A stretch of 64,000 nucleotides of DNA from Paenibacillus sinopodophylli (GCF_005930355.1 NZ_VDBO01000001.1:1027339-1091338); one strand, 5' to 3'; shown: positions 47,274 through 57,586, numbered from the stretch's first letter. Program-made: numbers and translations. Notes: generated from the sequence alone by a model not told the origin.

Positions 47274-48689
47274 TTGCAGCATCATTCCCATTTCACTAGA
47301 GCAATCAGAAAAGGGGGCACACTTGTAGTTCTTCTATTAATCGTGTTATCAGCACCGACTCGCATATTTGGTGAAGCGCAGACCTTTAAGGATACTAACG
47401 GACACTGGGCAGGCTCCTACATATCCTGGGCGATTGATCAGAAGCTAGCAAAAGGCTATAGTGATGGATCTTTTAAGCCGAATAACCTCGTCAACGAAGC
47501 TGAATTTTTGGCCATGCTCCTTCGCACTTATCGTTTGGCTAACGAATCTCCCTCTGCTAGTGATGTCTGGTCGAAGCCTTACTATGATTACGCAAACAGC
47601 CACGGCTGGCCGCTCATCTCAGGTCAGTCCAATCAAGACCTCAGACGTGGTCAAGCGGCATTGCTGCTTGCATCGGCTGCAACCGGCAGCTCTTTCACAG
47701 AAACTAGTGCCATCGGATGGCTGCTTAACGAGAAAATATCAAGTGGACGTACTTCCCCGACCGTTGCCGGCTTCGTTCCAAACGGTAAGTTGACACGTGC
47801 TGAAGCGTTGACCTTCTTCTATAATCTCAAACAACACTCGAATGAGCTGTCAGACAAAAAAATCGTGAGATCGGCAGACTCCCTCGGCAATATCGTATTA
47901 AACGACACCTTAGACAAGCTTCAGAAGACGCAGGGCAAGCCTAAACGCATTGACCCAAGCGAATACAGCTTCTCTTGGCATGTCTATTACGATGACGACT
48001 ACCGTCATTACATGATGTTCGGTGTACATAATGCTCGCGTAGTCGCTCTCTTCTCGAACTCCGGCAGTGACTGGACAAGCTCTTCTGGCATAACGATCGG
48101 ACAAACCCTCGCAGCAGCGAAGAAGCTCGCCAAAAACACCTCTAGTGCTGAAAAGAAAGATGACTACTATACATATACTTCAGGTACTGAGCGGGTCACT
48201 TTATTTTTTGACAAACATGACGCTGACAGAGTCGCAGGAATGCTGACGATGCATCAGACTATAGCTAAGCCAACCAAATCAGCTTATACAACCAAGCTTG
48301 AGTCTGCATTCGAGCAGCAGCTCTTTGATCTGGCGAATGCAGAGCGCGCAGTTCGCGACATCCCGCTCTTACAATGGGACAAGCTGGCAGCAGCGGCGGC
48401 CCATGGACATAGCGCAGATATGAGCAAACGAGACTTTTTCGACCATATCAATCCCGACGGTACCTCTCCTTTCGCCCGTATGAAGGCAAAGGGGGTTAAA
48501 TATCATTCCGCAGCTGAGAACATCGCAGCCGGCTATCAAGGAAGCATTCATGCACATTACGGATGGTTAAACTCCAAATCAGGCCATCGTGAGACGCTGC
48601 TAGACAGCAAGCTAAAGAAGCTTGGGACTGGCGTTGCCGTTGGCGGGAGCTATCAAGTCTATTATACCCAGAACTTCTATACGCCATAA
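47274..48689 (+). CDS. Secreted SLH-like / CAP domain surface protein
   Basis: A roughly 471-residue exported protein. A signal peptide (hydrophobic LVVLLLIVLSAP) is followed by three SLH-like repeats, the first clear (FKDTNGHWAGSYISWAIDQK...GYSDGSFKPNN), the others degenerate. Then come a middle region (about 205-315) like the CAP-associated N domain of YlbC, and a C-terminal CAP domain (about 335-468) with HGHSADMSKRDFFDH, AENIAAGY and KSGHRETLL. SLH repeats suggest attachment to cell-wall polymers; CAP activity is unknown. Start is uncertain (TTG here, 6-8 bases after the ribosome site; the GTG 9 bases earlier is inside it). Confidence 0.85.
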   Translation: MQHHSHFTRAIRKGGTLVVLLLIVLSAPTRIFGEAQTFKDTNGHWAGSYISWAIDQKLAKGYSDGSFKPNNLVNEAEFLAMLLRTYRLANESPSASDVWSKPYYDYANSHGWPLISGQSNQDLRRGQAALLLASAATGSSFTETSAIGWLLNEKISSGRTSPTVAGFVPNGKLTRAEALTFFYNLKQHSNELSDKKIVRSADSLGNIVLNDTLDKLQKTQGKPKRIDPSEYSFSWHVYYDDDYRHYMMFGVHNARVVALFSNSGSDWTSSSGITIGQTLAAAKKLAKNTSSAEKKDDYYTYTSGTERVTLFFDKHDADRVAGMLTMHQTIAKPTKSAYTTKLESAFEQQLFDLANAERAVRDIPLLQWDKLAAAAAHGHSADMSKRDFFDHINPDGTSPFARMKAKGVKYHSAAENIAAGYQGSIHAHYGWLNSKSGHRETLLDSKLKKLGTGVAVGGSYQVYYTQNFYTP

Positions 48690-48713
48690 TTTACCTTCAT
48701 AATCATGAACAAT

Positions 48714-48747
48714 AGAAAGCCGCTGCGGGCAACCGCTGCGGCTTTCT
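48714..48747. terminator. Bidirectional terminator between the CAP gene and trmD
   Basis: A 15-base stem with one mismatch (AGAAAGCCGCTGCGG / CCGCTGCGGCTTTCT) and a 4-base loop lies between two converging genes. T-runs are imperfect on both sides but the stem is strong. Confidence 0.82.
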
Positions 48748-48768
48748 ATGTTCTTATTCGGTTTAGTA

Positions 48769-49518
48769 TTAATCAGCTTGCTGCGCCGCTCGCTTCCGAC
48801 GATCGGAAAGCCATCTTCGTTCCTTATCTGTAAGCTCTGCAGTTTCCAGAAGATCAGGACGACGCTCCTGCGTTCTTACCAGCGATTGTTCACGGCGCCA
48901 TACCTCAATGTTGGCATGATGACCTGAAATCAGCACGTCAGGTACCGCCCAGCCGCGAAACTCAGACGGCCGCGTATAGTGAGGATGCTCCAGCAGCCCT
49001 GTACTGTATGAATCGGTAACAGCAGACGTCTCATTTCCCAGAACCCCCGGCAGCAGACGTACAACACTATCAATAAGCACCATGGCAGGGATTTCTCCGC
49101 CTGTCAGCACATAATCACCGATTGACAGCTCATCCGTAACGAGATGCTCTCGAATACGCTCATCATAACCCTCATAATGACCGCATATGAGCACCAGATG
49201 CTCCTCTTTGGCAAGCTCTTCCGCAATCTGCTGGGTAAACTGTGCACCTTGCGGGCATAACAGGATAACACGGGGCTTAATATCCCCGTCAATCTTGAGA
49301 TCCTCAACAGCTGCGAACACAGGCTCTGGCTTCAACACCATGCCGCCGCCGCCGCCATAGGGGTAGTCATCCACCGTATTATGTTTATTGCCGGAGTACG
49401 CTCTGAAATTAATTGCTTGCGGTGTGACAAGTCCTTTATCCTTCGCTTTCCCCAGAATGCTGGCGTTAAATACGCCATCGAACATTTCAGGAAACAGCGT
49501 TAGCACATCTATTTTCAT
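48769..49518 (-). CDS. trmD: tRNA (guanine-37-N1)-methyltransferase
   Basis: A 249-residue SPOUT methyltransferase. It begins [13 protein letters not shown] and has [30 protein letters not shown] and the knot region [19 protein letters not shown]-terminal [15 protein letters not shown] is intact. It needs S-adenosylmethionine and keeps the reading frame. It follows rimM by 3 bases. Confidence 0.97.
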   Translation of the reverse strand: MKIDVLTLFPEMFDGVFNASILGKAKDKGLVTPQAINFRAYSGNKHNTVDDYPYGGGGGMVLKPEPVFAAVEDLKIDGDIKPRVILLCPQGAQFTQQIAEELAKEEHLVLICGHYEGYDERIREHLVTDELSIGDYVLTGGEIPAMVLIDSVVRLLPGVLGNETSAVTDSYSTGLLEHPHYTRPSEFRGWAVPDVLISGHHANIEVWRREQSLVRTQERRPDLLETAELTDKERRWLSDRRKRAAQQAD

Positions 49519-49521
49519 CGA

Positions 49522-50046
49522 CTAAATCAATCCTTCCATCAAATGGACCGTCACAACTTTCTCTTTCTTGTCTACCTTCAGAAGCACATCATCAATGACA
49601 GGCAGCAGAAGCTGCTTGCCTGAGCCTTTAGGACGGTCTACAACCCATACGTCATTGGCACCTGGACTCAATATTTCTGAGATCACGCCAAGTTCCTCGC
49701 CCTCATCGGAAACGACACGGCATCCGATAATTTCGTGATAGTAATACTCGCCCTCGTCAAGCGCTTCTTGCTTGTCCTGTGATATCTTCAGCACCCAGCC
49801 TTTATATTTCTCGACTTGATTAATATCAGTGAAGCCTTCCAATTTCAATATGTATACATTTTTATTCGCCCGTGAGCTTATAATTTTCACTTCCAGCGAA
49901 GCTCCGGATTCTTCGCTTTTCATAAGCAGCTTGTTGCCTGCTGCGAAACGCGTCTCCGCAAAATCCGTTTGTGATAAAATTTTCAGCTCTCCGCGAATAC
50001 CGTGCGTGTTTACTACCTTGCCAACCGTAAACCATTTCTCGTTCAT
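49522..50046 (-). CDS. rimM: Ribosome maturation factor RimM
   Basis: A 174-residue 30S maturation factor with an N-terminal RimM domain (FTVGKVVNTHGIRGELKIL) and a C-terminal PRC-barrel-like domain (YYHEIIGCRVVSDEGEELG). ATG at 50046 has AAGGG 9 bases upstream; a longer form would start inside the preceding terminator. Probably co-transcribed with trmD. Confidence 0.95.
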   Translation of the reverse strand: MNEKWFTVGKVVNTHGIRGELKILSQTDFAETRFAAGNKLLMKSEESGASLEVKIISSRANKNVYILKLEGFTDINQVEKYKGWVLKISQDKQEALDEGEYYYHEIIGCRVVSDEGEELGVISEILSPGANDVWVVDRPKGSGKQLLLPVIDDVLLKVDKKEKVVTVHLMEGLI

Positions 50047-50077
50047 AACAACCAGCCCTTCATTCATATATAGCTTT

Positions 50078-50083
50078 ATTATA
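50078..50083 (-). promoter_or_regulatory. Candidate -10 of a rimM-trmD promoter
   Basis: A perfect TATAAT preceded by TG lies on the minus strand about 32 bases upstream of rimM, right after the T-run of the terminator at 50089-50124. No good -35 is seen; the terminator stem occupies that place. Confidence 0.5.
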
Positions 50084-50088
50084 CATGC

Positions 50089-50124
50089 AAAAACGGCTTC
50101 GTTCCATGACAAGGGACGAAGCCG
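50089..50124 (-). terminator. Terminator upstream of rimM
   Basis: A 9-base stem (CGGCTTCGT / ACGAAGCCG) with an extended inner part is followed on the minus strand by TTTTT. It lies beyond a first terminator (50177-50205), so the rpsP-khpA transcript meets two in a row. Confidence 0.8.
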
Positions 50125-50148
50125 CTTTGTTAAGTACTTTGTTAAGTA
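50125..50148. repeat. Two tandem copies of a 12-base repeat
   Basis: CTTTGTTAAGTA is repeated exactly twice between the two terminators upstream of rimM. It is probably a small slippage duplication. Confidence 0.85.
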
Positions 50149-50176
50149 GAATAAACTTGATTCGCCCTTGCATAAG

Positions 50177-50205
50177 AAAAAGGCTAGGACGTTGATCCTA
50201 ACCTT
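50177..50205 (-). terminator. Terminator after khpA
   Basis: A 10-base stem with one wobble (AAGGTTAGGA / TCCTAGCCTT on the minus strand), a 6-base loop and a T-run, 16 bases after the khpA stop. Confidence 0.85.
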
Positions 50206-50220
50206 CTTCCCTTTCGTGCA

Positions 50221-50451
50221 TCATGACAAAATGTCAACGATGACGCGCTTTTGCGATTTGACGGAAGCAGAAGTCACTACCGTACGCATCGCTTTCGCTA
50301 TGCGTCCTTGTTTACCGATGATTTTACCGATATCCTCGGGGTGAACCGAGAGCTCGTATATCGTGCCACGGTCATCATCCTTCACATTGATTTGCACCTG
50401 ATCAGGATGATCAACCAATGCCTTCGCTATGACAAGAATCAATTCTTTCAT
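50221..50451 (-). CDS. khpA: KH-domain RNA-binding protein KhpA (YlqC)
   Basis: A 76-residue single KH domain with the GKIIGKQGR-type GxxG loop (DIGKIIGKQGRIAKAMRTVV). KhpA works with KhpB (Jag) in cell growth and division in Gram-positives. It lies 25 bases after rpsP, the usual position. Confidence 0.95.
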   Translation of the reverse strand: MKELILVIAKALVDHPDQVQINVKDDDRGTIYELSVHPEDIGKIIGKQGRIAKAMRTVVTSASVKSQKRVIVDILS

Positions 50452-50476
50452 CTCAAGGCCCTCCGCTGTTCAACAG

Positions 50477-50749
50477 TTATTTCTGTTGCCTAAGCTCATG
50501 GAACTTTTTAAGAACACCTGCTTTGGAAAGCAAGTCGCGAACGGTATCAGAAGCTTGCGCTCCAGTTTGCAACCATTTCAACGCTTTCTCTTCGTCAATC
50601 TTAACTTGAGCCGGTTGTGTAACCGGGTTGTAAGTACCGATTTCTTCGATAAAACGTCCGTCACGCGGCGAACGGGAATCCGAAACGACTACGCGGTAAA
50701 ATGGAGCTTTGTGAGCACCAATTCTTTTCAAACGAATACGTACTGCCAT
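50477..50749 (-). CDS. rpsP: 30S ribosomal protein S16
   Basis: A 90-residue S16: [40 protein letters not shown] and the Lys-rich C-terminus are typical. GGAGG precedes the ATG. It sits 33 bases downstream of ffh in the same operon. Confidence 0.97.
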   Translation of the reverse strand: MAVRIRLKRIGAHKAPFYRVVVSDSRSPRDGRFIEEIGTYNPVTQPAQVKIDEEKALKWLQTGAQASDTVRDLLSKAGVLKKFHELRQQK

Positions 50750-50782
50750 GAAAATTCACCTCCTTCAAAGAGTAAACTGCCG

Positions 50783-52150
50783 TTAAAACGGGAATTTCAT
50801 ATTTTTTCCGAGCAAGCCCTTCAGGCCTTTCTTGCCGCCCTTCGGACCCATCATGGATGAAAATTGCTTCATCATTTTCTTCATGTCGTCGAACTGCTTA
50901 ATCAAGCGGTTAACTTCGACAATCGATGTACCGCTGCCAGCAGCAACGCGCTTGCGTCTGCTGTGGTTAAGCAGCTCCGGCTTCTGTTTCTCCTCTTTCG
51001 TCATGGAGCGAACAATCGCCTCGACCCGGCCGATTTGCTTCTCATCGACCTTCATATCCTTCATGCCCTTCATCTTGTTCATGCCGGGCAGCATATCCAT
51101 AATTTGATCAAGCGGTCCAAGATTGCGAACCTGCTCCATCTGCTCTAGGAAATCATCAAACGTAAATTCTGCTGTACGCATTTTACGTTCCATTTCCTTC
51201 GCTTTGTCTGCATCAATGTTCATCTGCGCTTTCTCGATCAAAGAGAGCATGTCGCCCATGCCGAGAATACGAGAAGCCATACGCTCCGGATGGAATGGCT
51301 CCAAGGAGTCAATCTTCTCACCCATTGCCGCGAATTTAATCGGACAGCCGGTAACAGCCTTGACCGATAACGCAGCACCGCCGCGCGTATCTCCGTCAAG
51401 CTTCGTCAATACAACGCCTGTTAAAGCAAGCTGTTCATGGAAGCTTTGAGCTACATTTACCGCATCTTGACCGGTCATTGCATCCACAACGAGCAACACT
51501 TCATCCGGCTTCGTAATCTGATGAATCTGCTTCAGCTCTTCCATCAGCTCTTCGTCGATGTGCAAACGGCCCGCTGTATCGATAATGACATAATCATTGC
51601 CATTCTCTCTCGCATGCTGTAGTCCTGCACGCGCAATTTCGACAGGTGATGTCTGGTCACCTAAGGAGAATACTGGCGCATTAATTTGTTCGCCGAGCAC
51701 TTGAAGCTGCTTAATGGCAGCTGGTCGGTAAATATCACAGGCAATCAAAAGCGGTTTATTGTTGCTCTTCTGAAGCAGCTTGGCCAGCTTTCCGGACGTC
51801 GTTGTTTTACCAGCACCTTGCAAGCCTGCCATCATAATGACGGTTGGAGGCTTGTTCGCCTTCGCCAGCTTGCTCTGCGTACCGCCCATAAGCTCAGTCA
51901 ACTCTTTGTTTACGATATCGATGACGACCATGCCGGGCGTGAAGCTCTTGGACACATCCAAGCCGATAGCTCGTTCCTTCACCTTCGCGATAAAGTCCTT
52001 CACGACTTTAAAGTTAACGTCTGCCTCTAGTAGAGCCAGTCGCACCTCACGCATCGCTTCGCTAACATCTTCCTCGGAAACCTTACCTTTGCCTCTCAGC
52101 TTGCTGAACACATTTTGAAGTCGACTCGATAAGCTCTCGAATGCTGCCAT
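50783..52150 (-). CDS. ffh: Signal recognition particle protein Ffh
   Basis: A 455-residue SRP54. The N domain, then G1 GLQGAGKTT, G3 DTAGR and G4 TKLDGDTRGG in the G domain, and a Met-rich C-terminal M domain with GSGTSIVEVNRLIKQFDDM for SRP RNA binding. It carries ribosomes making membrane proteins to FtsY, also in this window. Confidence 0.97.
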   Translation of the reverse strand: MAAFESLSSRLQNVFSKLRGKGKVSEEDVSEAMREVRLALLEADVNFKVVKDFIAKVKERAIGLDVSKSFTPGMVVIDIVNKELTELMGGTQSKLAKANKPPTVIMMAGLQGAGKTTTSGKLAKLLQKSNNKPLLIACDIYRPAAIKQLQVLGEQINAPVFSLGDQTSPVEIARAGLQHARENGNDYVIIDTAGRLHIDEELMEELKQIHQITKPDEVLLVVDAMTGQDAVNVAQSFHEQLALTGVVLTKLDGDTRGGAALSVKAVTGCPIKFAAMGEKIDSLEPFHPERMASRILGMGDMLSLIEKAQMNIDADKAKEMERKMRTAEFTFDDFLEQMEQVRNLGPLDQIMDMLPGMNKMKGMKDMKVDEKQIGRVEAIVRSMTKEEKQKPELLNHSRRKRVAAGSGTSIVEVNRLIKQFDDMKKMMKQFSSMMGPKGGKKGLKGLLGKNMKFPF

Positions 52151-52176
52151 GTACCGTCACCTCCATTCATTATGTA

Positions 52177-52539
52177 TTATTCATTCAGCTTCAGTTGGGC
52201 AATAGTATGGATAAGCGACTGCCTGTCCTGTTCGGCAATGGCAAGCTCATTCACACTGTTTACCAGCTGCAGTGTTAATTGTTGAAGCGATTCATGTCTC
52301 ACCAGCAGGCTCAGCTTGCTCTCATAGCTCTCCAGTACCTGCTCGGCACGTTTGATATGCTCGTATACAGCCTGTCTGCTAATTCCGAACTCCGCTGATA
52401 TTTCACCAAGGGAGAAATCATCATGGAAATAATATTTGAGAAACGTCCGCTGCTTCTCAGTCAAGAGCGGCTCGTAAAAGTCGAACAACAAGTTTATTCG
52501 GGTTGTCTTGGACAAGGCATCTGGTTCATTTGCTTTCAT
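52177..52539 (-). CDS. ylxM: SRP-associated helix-turn-helix protein YlxM
   Basis: A 120-residue helical protein: [20 protein letters not shown], then a sigma-4-like HTH ([20 protein letters not shown]). The ATG at 52539 is chosen with AGGAGG 10 bases upstream; a longer reading frame would begin inside the promoter. The protein may modulate Ffh; it is encoded just before ffh as in other Bacillales. Confidence 0.93.
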   Translation of the reverse strand: MKANEPDALSKTTRINLLFDFYEPLLTEKQRTFLKYYFHDDFSLGEISAEFGISRQAVYEHIKRAEQVLESYESKLSLLVRHESLQQLTLQLVNSVNELAIAEQDRQSLIHTIAQLKLNE

Positions 52540-52612
52540 CCCCTCAGCCCCTCCTGTTATGTCGCTTGTTATACCGACAAGGTAAACACCTTTACACCTG
52601 ACAACGTCTTTT

Positions 52613-52641
52613 ATCATACATGACGCATAGGCCCCTGTCAA
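52613..52641 (-). promoter_or_regulatory. Promoter of the ylxM-ffh-rpsP-khpA operon
   Basis: On the minus strand TTGACA, 17 bases, TATGAT: a near-consensus SigA promoter. The predicted leader of about 67 bases has small hairpin potential (AAGGT-N5-ACCTT; GTCG...CGAC). Confidence 0.88.
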
Positions 52642-52704
52642 GCTTTTCCCCTTGTCACCTTATAAAGCCGCCCACGTGATGGGAAATGGTCGATTTAACA
52701 AGTA

Positions 52705-53712
52705 TTATTCTGCTGACTTCTCTGCCTCTTCCGCATCCTCGCGCTGGATTAAGCCCGCAAACAGTGCATGGATGAATTGCTCCGAATCAAATTGCTGAAG
52801 GTCGCCCATCTTCTCGCCAAGCCCAACTAGTTTAACCGGCAAACTTAGCTCGTTACGAATTGCAATTACGATACCGCCTTTCGCAGTACCATCCAGCTTT
52901 GTCAGAACAAGTCCTGTAACACCGCTTTTCTCGCCGAACAGCTTCGCTTGACTAAGCGCGTTTTGACCCGTCGTTGCATCCAGCACGAGTAGTACCTCAT
53001 GCGGGGCGTCCGGCAATTCACGCTGAATGACGCGGAATATTTTGTTCAATTCTTCCATTAGATTCGTTTTGTTCTGCAGTCGTCCAGCCGTATCACAAAG
53101 AAGGACATCTACGCCGCGCTGCTTAGCAGCCTGAACAGCATCGAACATGACGGCAGCCGGATCTGCACCGGATTGCTGCTTAATGACATCTACGCCAACG
53201 CGCTGTCCCCATACTTCTAGCTGCTCAATCGCACCCGCACGGAACGTATCTCCCGCCGCCATAAGCACGCTTTTTCCTTCGCTTTTAAATTTATGTGCAA
53301 GCTTGCCTATCGTCGTCGTTTTGCCAACACCATTCACACCAACGAATAGGATAACCGTAATGCCGCTCGGTGCCATGCGCAGATCAGATTGATCATCGCC
53401 CTTCATGAGGTTAATGAGCTTCTCCGACAGTACAGGCTGCAAATCAGCAGCATCCTCTATCTTCCGTTTCTTCACTTCTACGCGAAGATCATCAATTAGC
53501 TGCATAACGGTGTTAACGCCCACATCCGCGCCGATCAGTATTTCCTCTAATTCTTCGTAAAACTGCTCGTCAATCTTTTTGCGGCGCGTAATGAGCTCTT
53601 CTACCTTCTCTACAAACGCGGTGCGGGTTTTGGCCAAACCTTCCTTGAAAATATTCGTTACCGCTTCCGTTTTCGTCGCGATGCTTTCCTTCAGCTTCTT
53701 AAAAAAACTCAT
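52705..53712 (-). CDS. ftsY: Signal recognition particle receptor FtsY
   Basis: A 335-residue SRP receptor with a short N-terminal basic region (MSFFKKLKES) rather than the long acidic A domain of E. coli, then NG domains: G1 GVNGVGKTTTIGKLA, G3 DTAGR, G4 TKLDGTAKGG. Typical of Bacillales. ATG at 53712 has GGAG 8 bases upstream. It follows smc by 42 bases. Confidence 0.96.
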   Translation of the reverse strand: MSFFKKLKESIATKTEAVTNIFKEGLAKTRTAFVEKVEELITRRKKIDEQFYEELEEILIGADVGVNTVMQLIDDLRVEVKKRKIEDAADLQPVLSEKLINLMKGDDQSDLRMAPSGITVILFVGVNGVGKTTTIGKLAHKFKSEGKSVLMAAGDTFRAGAIEQLEVWGQRVGVDVIKQQSGADPAAVMFDAVQAAKQRGVDVLLCDTAGRLQNKTNLMEELNKIFRVIQRELPDAPHEVLLVLDATTGQNALSQAKLFGEKSGVTGLVLTKLDGTAKGGIVIAIRNELSLPVKLVGLGEKMGDLQQFDSEQFIHALFAGLIQREDAEEAEKSAE

Positions 53713-53754
53713 CGTTTCCACTCCCCATCCTCACGTTGCAGGCATTCCTTTTCT

Positions 53755-56700
53755 TTATGCGGATACCGGCTCTTCATCCTCTAAGCGTACAGAAACTAGC
53801 TTCGATACGCCGCCTTCCTCCATCGTCACGCCGTAAAGCACATCCGCTTCCTCCATCGTGCCTTTGCGGTGCGTTACGACGATAAATTGCGTTAGTTCTG
53901 AGAATTCACGCAAATATTGTGCGAATCGCGAAACGTTTGCTTCATCAAGCGCGGCCTCAACTTCATCCAGTACGCAGAACGGAACAGGCTTTACCTGCAA
54001 TATCGCGAACAGCAGTGCAATCGCCGTCAATGCGCGCTCACCGCCGGAGAGCAACTGCAGGTTTTGCAGCTTCTTGCCTGGCGGCTGTGCAACGATATCA
54101 ATGCCCGTATCCAAGACACGCTCTGGATCAACAAGTACCAAATCCGCGCGTCCTCCGCCGAATAGCTTAGCGAAGACTACAACAAAGTGACCGCGGATGG
54201 CTTCAAAGGTCGTTCTAAACCGCTTAGACATCTCATCGTCCATCTCGCGAATGACCTGATAAAGCGTTGTTTTCGCCTCAATTAAATCATTCTTCTGCTC
54301 GGACAGAAACTCGAAGCGTTCGCTGACTCGCTCATATTCCTCAATTGCGCCTAAGTTTACGTCGCCAAGCGATGTAATTTGACGTTTAATGTCTCTGACC
54401 TCGTTCTGAGTGCCAAGCACATCCTCGGGTACCTTGTATTGTTCCTTAGCGAGCTCATAGCTCAGTTCGTACTCTTCACTAAGCTTACGCAGCAGATTAT
54501 CAAGCTCCACGTCGAGTCGGTTCGCAGCAATTTCGGTTTGCCTCATCTGCTCCTCGACCTGCCTAAGCTGCGCACGCTGCTCCTTGGTTTCACTCTCGCC
54601 TTGATCAAGCTCGGCGATGCGCTCCGCCCGTGCTGCTCGCTTGAAGTCGGTTTGCTCCGCACATTGCTGCTTCTTAATGCGCAGATCATTAAGCTGCTCA
54701 ATCTGCTGAACCGATTCATTCGCATGCCTAGCAAGCTCTTCATTCTGCTGCACCGATAACAGGCGCAAGTTCTCGAGCTCCTGCTTCGCTCGTTGAATAT
54801 CAGAGCGAACACGCGCTGATTGATCCTCGAAGCTTAGCTTTTCTTGATCCGTTTTCGCTGCGGCAATCTTAATGTCGGTAAGCTGACCTTGCAGCTCTTC
54901 CTTCGCGAATTCATTTGCTTTGCGCCGCTCCTCAGCCAATCGAATCGCTTCCTGCAAGCGCGCTTCGTCAATAACAAGCTGCGCTAACCGTAGCTCCGCT
55001 GCCGCTGCCGATGCTTGAACATCCTTCTGCTCAGACAAATGTGTGTTTCGATCAGCCGAATACAACTGCTTCTGCTCCTCCAAGTGCTTCGCTTCATTAT
55101 GAAGCTGCTGGAGCTCTGCACGAATTTGCTGCTCCTCAATTCGGCTTTTCTCTCCTTCGGCACGCAGCTCTTCAATGTTATGCGAGCGAATGGAATGCTC
55201 CTTGCGCAGGTCGCTAAGCTTATCGCGAAGCTGCTCCACCGTTCTGCGCGCATCATTGATCTCTTGATCAAGCGCTTCGATCTGACGCTGGCGTCCAAGC
55301 AGGCTTGCGCCTTTCTTCTGCAAGCTTCCTCCCGTCATAGAGCCGCCGGCATTCACGACATCCCCCTCAAGAGTAACTACACGATATCGATATTGACATT
55401 TCGAAGCGATACGGTTCGCCTGCTCCAAAGTCTCAGCGAGCAAGACATTGCCAAGCAAACTGTTAACGATTGCTGAATAACGCTCATCCGAGCTTACCAG
55501 GTCCGCTGCGACACCTACAAATCCGTCGATGGATTGGGCGGTTCGCTTGTCATGCTCAGGCACCTGCCTGCCGCGAATGACGTCAAGCGGCAGGAAAGTG
55601 GCTCTGCCAAGCTGCCGCTGTTTCAGGAAAGCAATCGCAGTACGAGCCGTTTTCTCATCCTCCATGACGATATGCTGCAAAGCGCCGCCAAGCGCTGTCT
55701 CCACAGCCGTTTCAATACGCTCAGGTACGCGAATGAGCTCGGCGACGGCGCCATGTACGCCGCTGATCCCGCCATTGCTGCGTCTAGAAGCCTTCAATAC
55801 CTCTTTGACGCCTTGCATGAATCCATCCAACGCGTCTTGCATTTCCTTCATCGTATCGCGGCGAGAAATATGGCTGTCCAGCTTCTGATCCCACTTACGA
55901 ATCGCCTGCGTGACATCCTCCAGGCTCTGTGAGATCGTCCTTGTCTGCTCCGACTCCGTCAAGGTTTTGCTTCTTGCCTGCTCCAGGCGTGCCAGCGTCG
56001 CTTCAAGTGATGCAGCTAGCGCCGATCGTCTCTCATCCAATTTCGCCTGTTGATCAAGCCATTTGGTTTCATCCTCGCTAATACGCTCCATCCGGCGTTG
56101 CAGCGTTTCCTGCTGCTGCGAAGCGTAACGGATCTCGTTGCGGTGCTGAGCCATGGCGCTAAGCACTTCAAGCAGCTCGCTCTTCAGCGTTTCCTCCGCA
56201 TCCGCGACAGCTCCTCCAGCCACGCCGAGCAAACGAGCCTCCTCGTCTGCTATTTTGGAGCGCAGATCTGCTAGCTGCAGCTGCAATGCCGCGGCCCGGC
56301 TGCGGAACTCCGCTTCCTCTTGCGACATCGCAACGATTCGGGCATCCTGTCCTGCAATCGATTCCTCAAGCTTCTGCTTGTTTTGCTCCAAATTACGTTT
56401 GCGTTCCTTCAAGACCTCGCCGTAACCCTCGCATTTCTCGAAGTCCTCGCTAATTTGCAGCATTGACTCATGCAACTGGTCAAGCTCTAACTCGAGATCT
56501 CGCAGCTGCTGCCGATCCTTCTCCAAATGCGCGTCATGCTTGCTGACAACGGTTGACAGCTGAAGCTGCTCCTGCTGCAATCGCTCCAGCTTACCGTTTG
56601 CTTCGGTCCACGACCCGTGAATCTGTTCAATGTTATGTACATACATTGAAATTTCTTTCGTCTTCAGCTGCTCCTTAAGCGCCTTGAACGCGATTGCCTT

Positions 56701-57330
56701 CTCAGACTGCTTGCGCAGCGGAGTAACCTGATCCTCAAGCTCAGTCACAAGATCATGAATACGGAGCAGATTTTGTTCGGTTTCGTCCAGCTTGCGCTGC
56801 GCCTCGCGTTTGCGGGACTTATATTTGACAATGCCTGATGCTTCCTCGAATATTCCGCGCCGATCCTCTGAGCGGGTACTCAATATTTCTTCAATTCGAC
56901 CTTGTCCAATAATGGAATAAGCCTCTTTACCGATACCGGTATCCATGAACAGCTCGGTAATATCTTTCAGCCTGCACGGCTGTTTATTAATCAAATATTC
57001 ACTATCTCCGCTTCGGTGCACGCGGCGCGTGACGGTAACCTCGTTGTATTCAAGAGGCAGTGCGCCATCGGAATTGTCAAGCGTAAGCGAAACCTCGCTG
57101 TAGTTGACCGCCTTGCGGGCATCGCTTCCAGCAAAAATAATATCCTCCATCTTGCCGCCGCGCAGACTCTTAGCGCTTTGTTCACCAAGAACCCAGCGAA
57201 TGCCGTCAGAAATATTACTTTTACCGCTGCCGTTCGGTCCTACAACCGCAGTGATCCCGGTTACAAATTCCATTTCGGTCCGATCAGCGAAAGACTTAAA
57301 GCCTGATAATTCAATCCGTTTCAGAAACAT
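53755..57330 (-). CDS. smc: Chromosome condensation protein SMC
   Basis: A 1191-residue SMC. Walker [10 protein letters not shown] in the N-terminal head; two long coiled-coil arms; a hinge at about 500-660 ([24 protein letters not shown]); and the C-terminal head with [17 protein letters not shown] and Walker [15 protein letters not shown]. It loads with ScpAB to fold the chromosome. Length is standard. A promoter stands right before it (57355-57383). Confidence 0.97.
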   Translation of the reverse strand: MFLKRIELSGFKSFADRTEMEFVTGITAVVGPNGSGKSNISDGIRWVLGEQSAKSLRGGKMEDIIFAGSDARKAVNYSEVSLTLDNSDGALPLEYNEVTVTRRVHRSGDSEYLINKQPCRLKDITELFMDTGIGKEAYSIIGQGRIEEILSTRSEDRRGIFEEASGIVKYKSRKREAQRKLDETEQNLLRIHDLVTELEDQVTPLRKQSEKAIAFKALKEQLKTKEISMYVHNIEQIHGSWTEANGKLERLQQEQLQLSTVVSKHDAHLEKDRQQLRDLELELDQLHESMLQISEDFEKCEGYGEVLKERKRNLEQNKQKLEESIAGQDARIVAMSQEEAEFRSRAAALQLQLADLRSKIADEEARLLGVAGGAVADAEETLKSELLEVLSAMAQHRNEIRYASQQQETLQRRMERISEDETKWLDQQAKLDERRSALAASLEATLARLEQARSKTLTESEQTRTISQSLEDVTQAIRKWDQKLDSHISRRDTMKEMQDALDGFMQGVKEVLKASRRSNGGISGVHGAVAELIRVPERIETAVETALGGALQHIVMEDEKTARTAIAFLKQRQLGRATFLPLDVIRGRQVPEHDKRTAQSIDGFVGVAADLVSSDERYSAIVNSLLGNVLLAETLEQANRIASKCQYRYRVVTLEGDVVNAGGSMTGGSLQKKGASLLGRQRQIEALDQEINDARRTVEQLRDKLSDLRKEHSIRSHNIEELRAEGEKSRIEEQQIRAELQQLHNEAKHLEEQKQLYSADRNTHLSEQKDVQASAAAAELRLAQLVIDEARLQEAIRLAEERRKANEFAKEELQGQLTDIKIAAAKTDQEKLSFEDQSARVRSDIQRAKQELENLRLLSVQQNEELARHANESVQQIEQLNDLRIKKQQCAEQTDFKRAARAERIAELDQGESETKEQRAQLRQVEEQMRQTEIAANRLDVELDNLLRKLSEEYELSYELAKEQYKVPEDVLGTQNEVRDIKRQITSLGDVNLGAIEEYERVSERFEFLSEQKNDLIEAKTTLYQVIREMDDEMSKRFRTTFEAIRGHFVVVFAKLFGGGRADLVLVDPERVLDTGIDIVAQPPGKKLQNLQLLSGGERALTAIALLFAILQVKPVPFCVLDEVEAALDEANVSRFAQYLREFSELTQFIVVTHRKGTMEEADVLYGVTMEEGGVSKLVSVRLEDEEPVSA

Positions 57331-57354
57331 GTCTTGGTTTTCACCTCACCCCTC

Positions 57355-57383
57355 ATTGTACCACAACTTATGGGCCTTGATAA
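57355..57383 (-). promoter_or_regulatory. smc promoter
   Basis: On the minus strand TTATCA, 17 bases, TACAAT with TGG before it. It lies about 25 bases upstream of the smc start. Confidence 0.75.
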
Positions 57384-57436
57384 CCATTTCGGCCGCTAAT
57401 TACAACCCCAGCCTTTCCCATCTTCTCTCTAGCAAG

Positions 57437-57476
57437 CGTAAACAGATAAAGCCGTCCTCTGGCGGCTGTGCTTACG
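57437..57476 (-). other. Hairpin between the rnc terminator and the smc promoter
   Basis: Nested repeats (outer CGTAA / TTACG, inner AGCCG-N8-CGGCT) can form a hairpin. There is no T-run, so it is not a terminator; it lies upstream of the smc promoter and may be residual sequence or belong to a read-through transcript. Confidence 0.45.
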
Positions 57477-57531
57477 TTTGGCTTAGACGGATAGAGAAAG
57501 ATGAGTAAAATCATATCCTTTCCTGTAAGTC

Positions 57532-57578
57532 AAAAAAGAGAGCACCCAGCAAGTCGCATGACCTGTGGAATGCTCTCT
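57532..57578 (-). terminator. Rho-independent terminator after rnc
   Basis: An 8-base stem (AGAGAGCA / TGCTCTCT) with a long loop containing further pairing is followed on the minus strand by TTTTTT. It begins 9 bases after the rnc stop. Confidence 0.82.
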
Positions 57579-57586
57579 GATCTGAT

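Noticed and set aside
50125..50148. Duplicated CTTTGTTAAGTA as a protein-binding tandem site
   Set aside because: Only two copies and none elsewhere noticed; simple slippage is enough to explain it.
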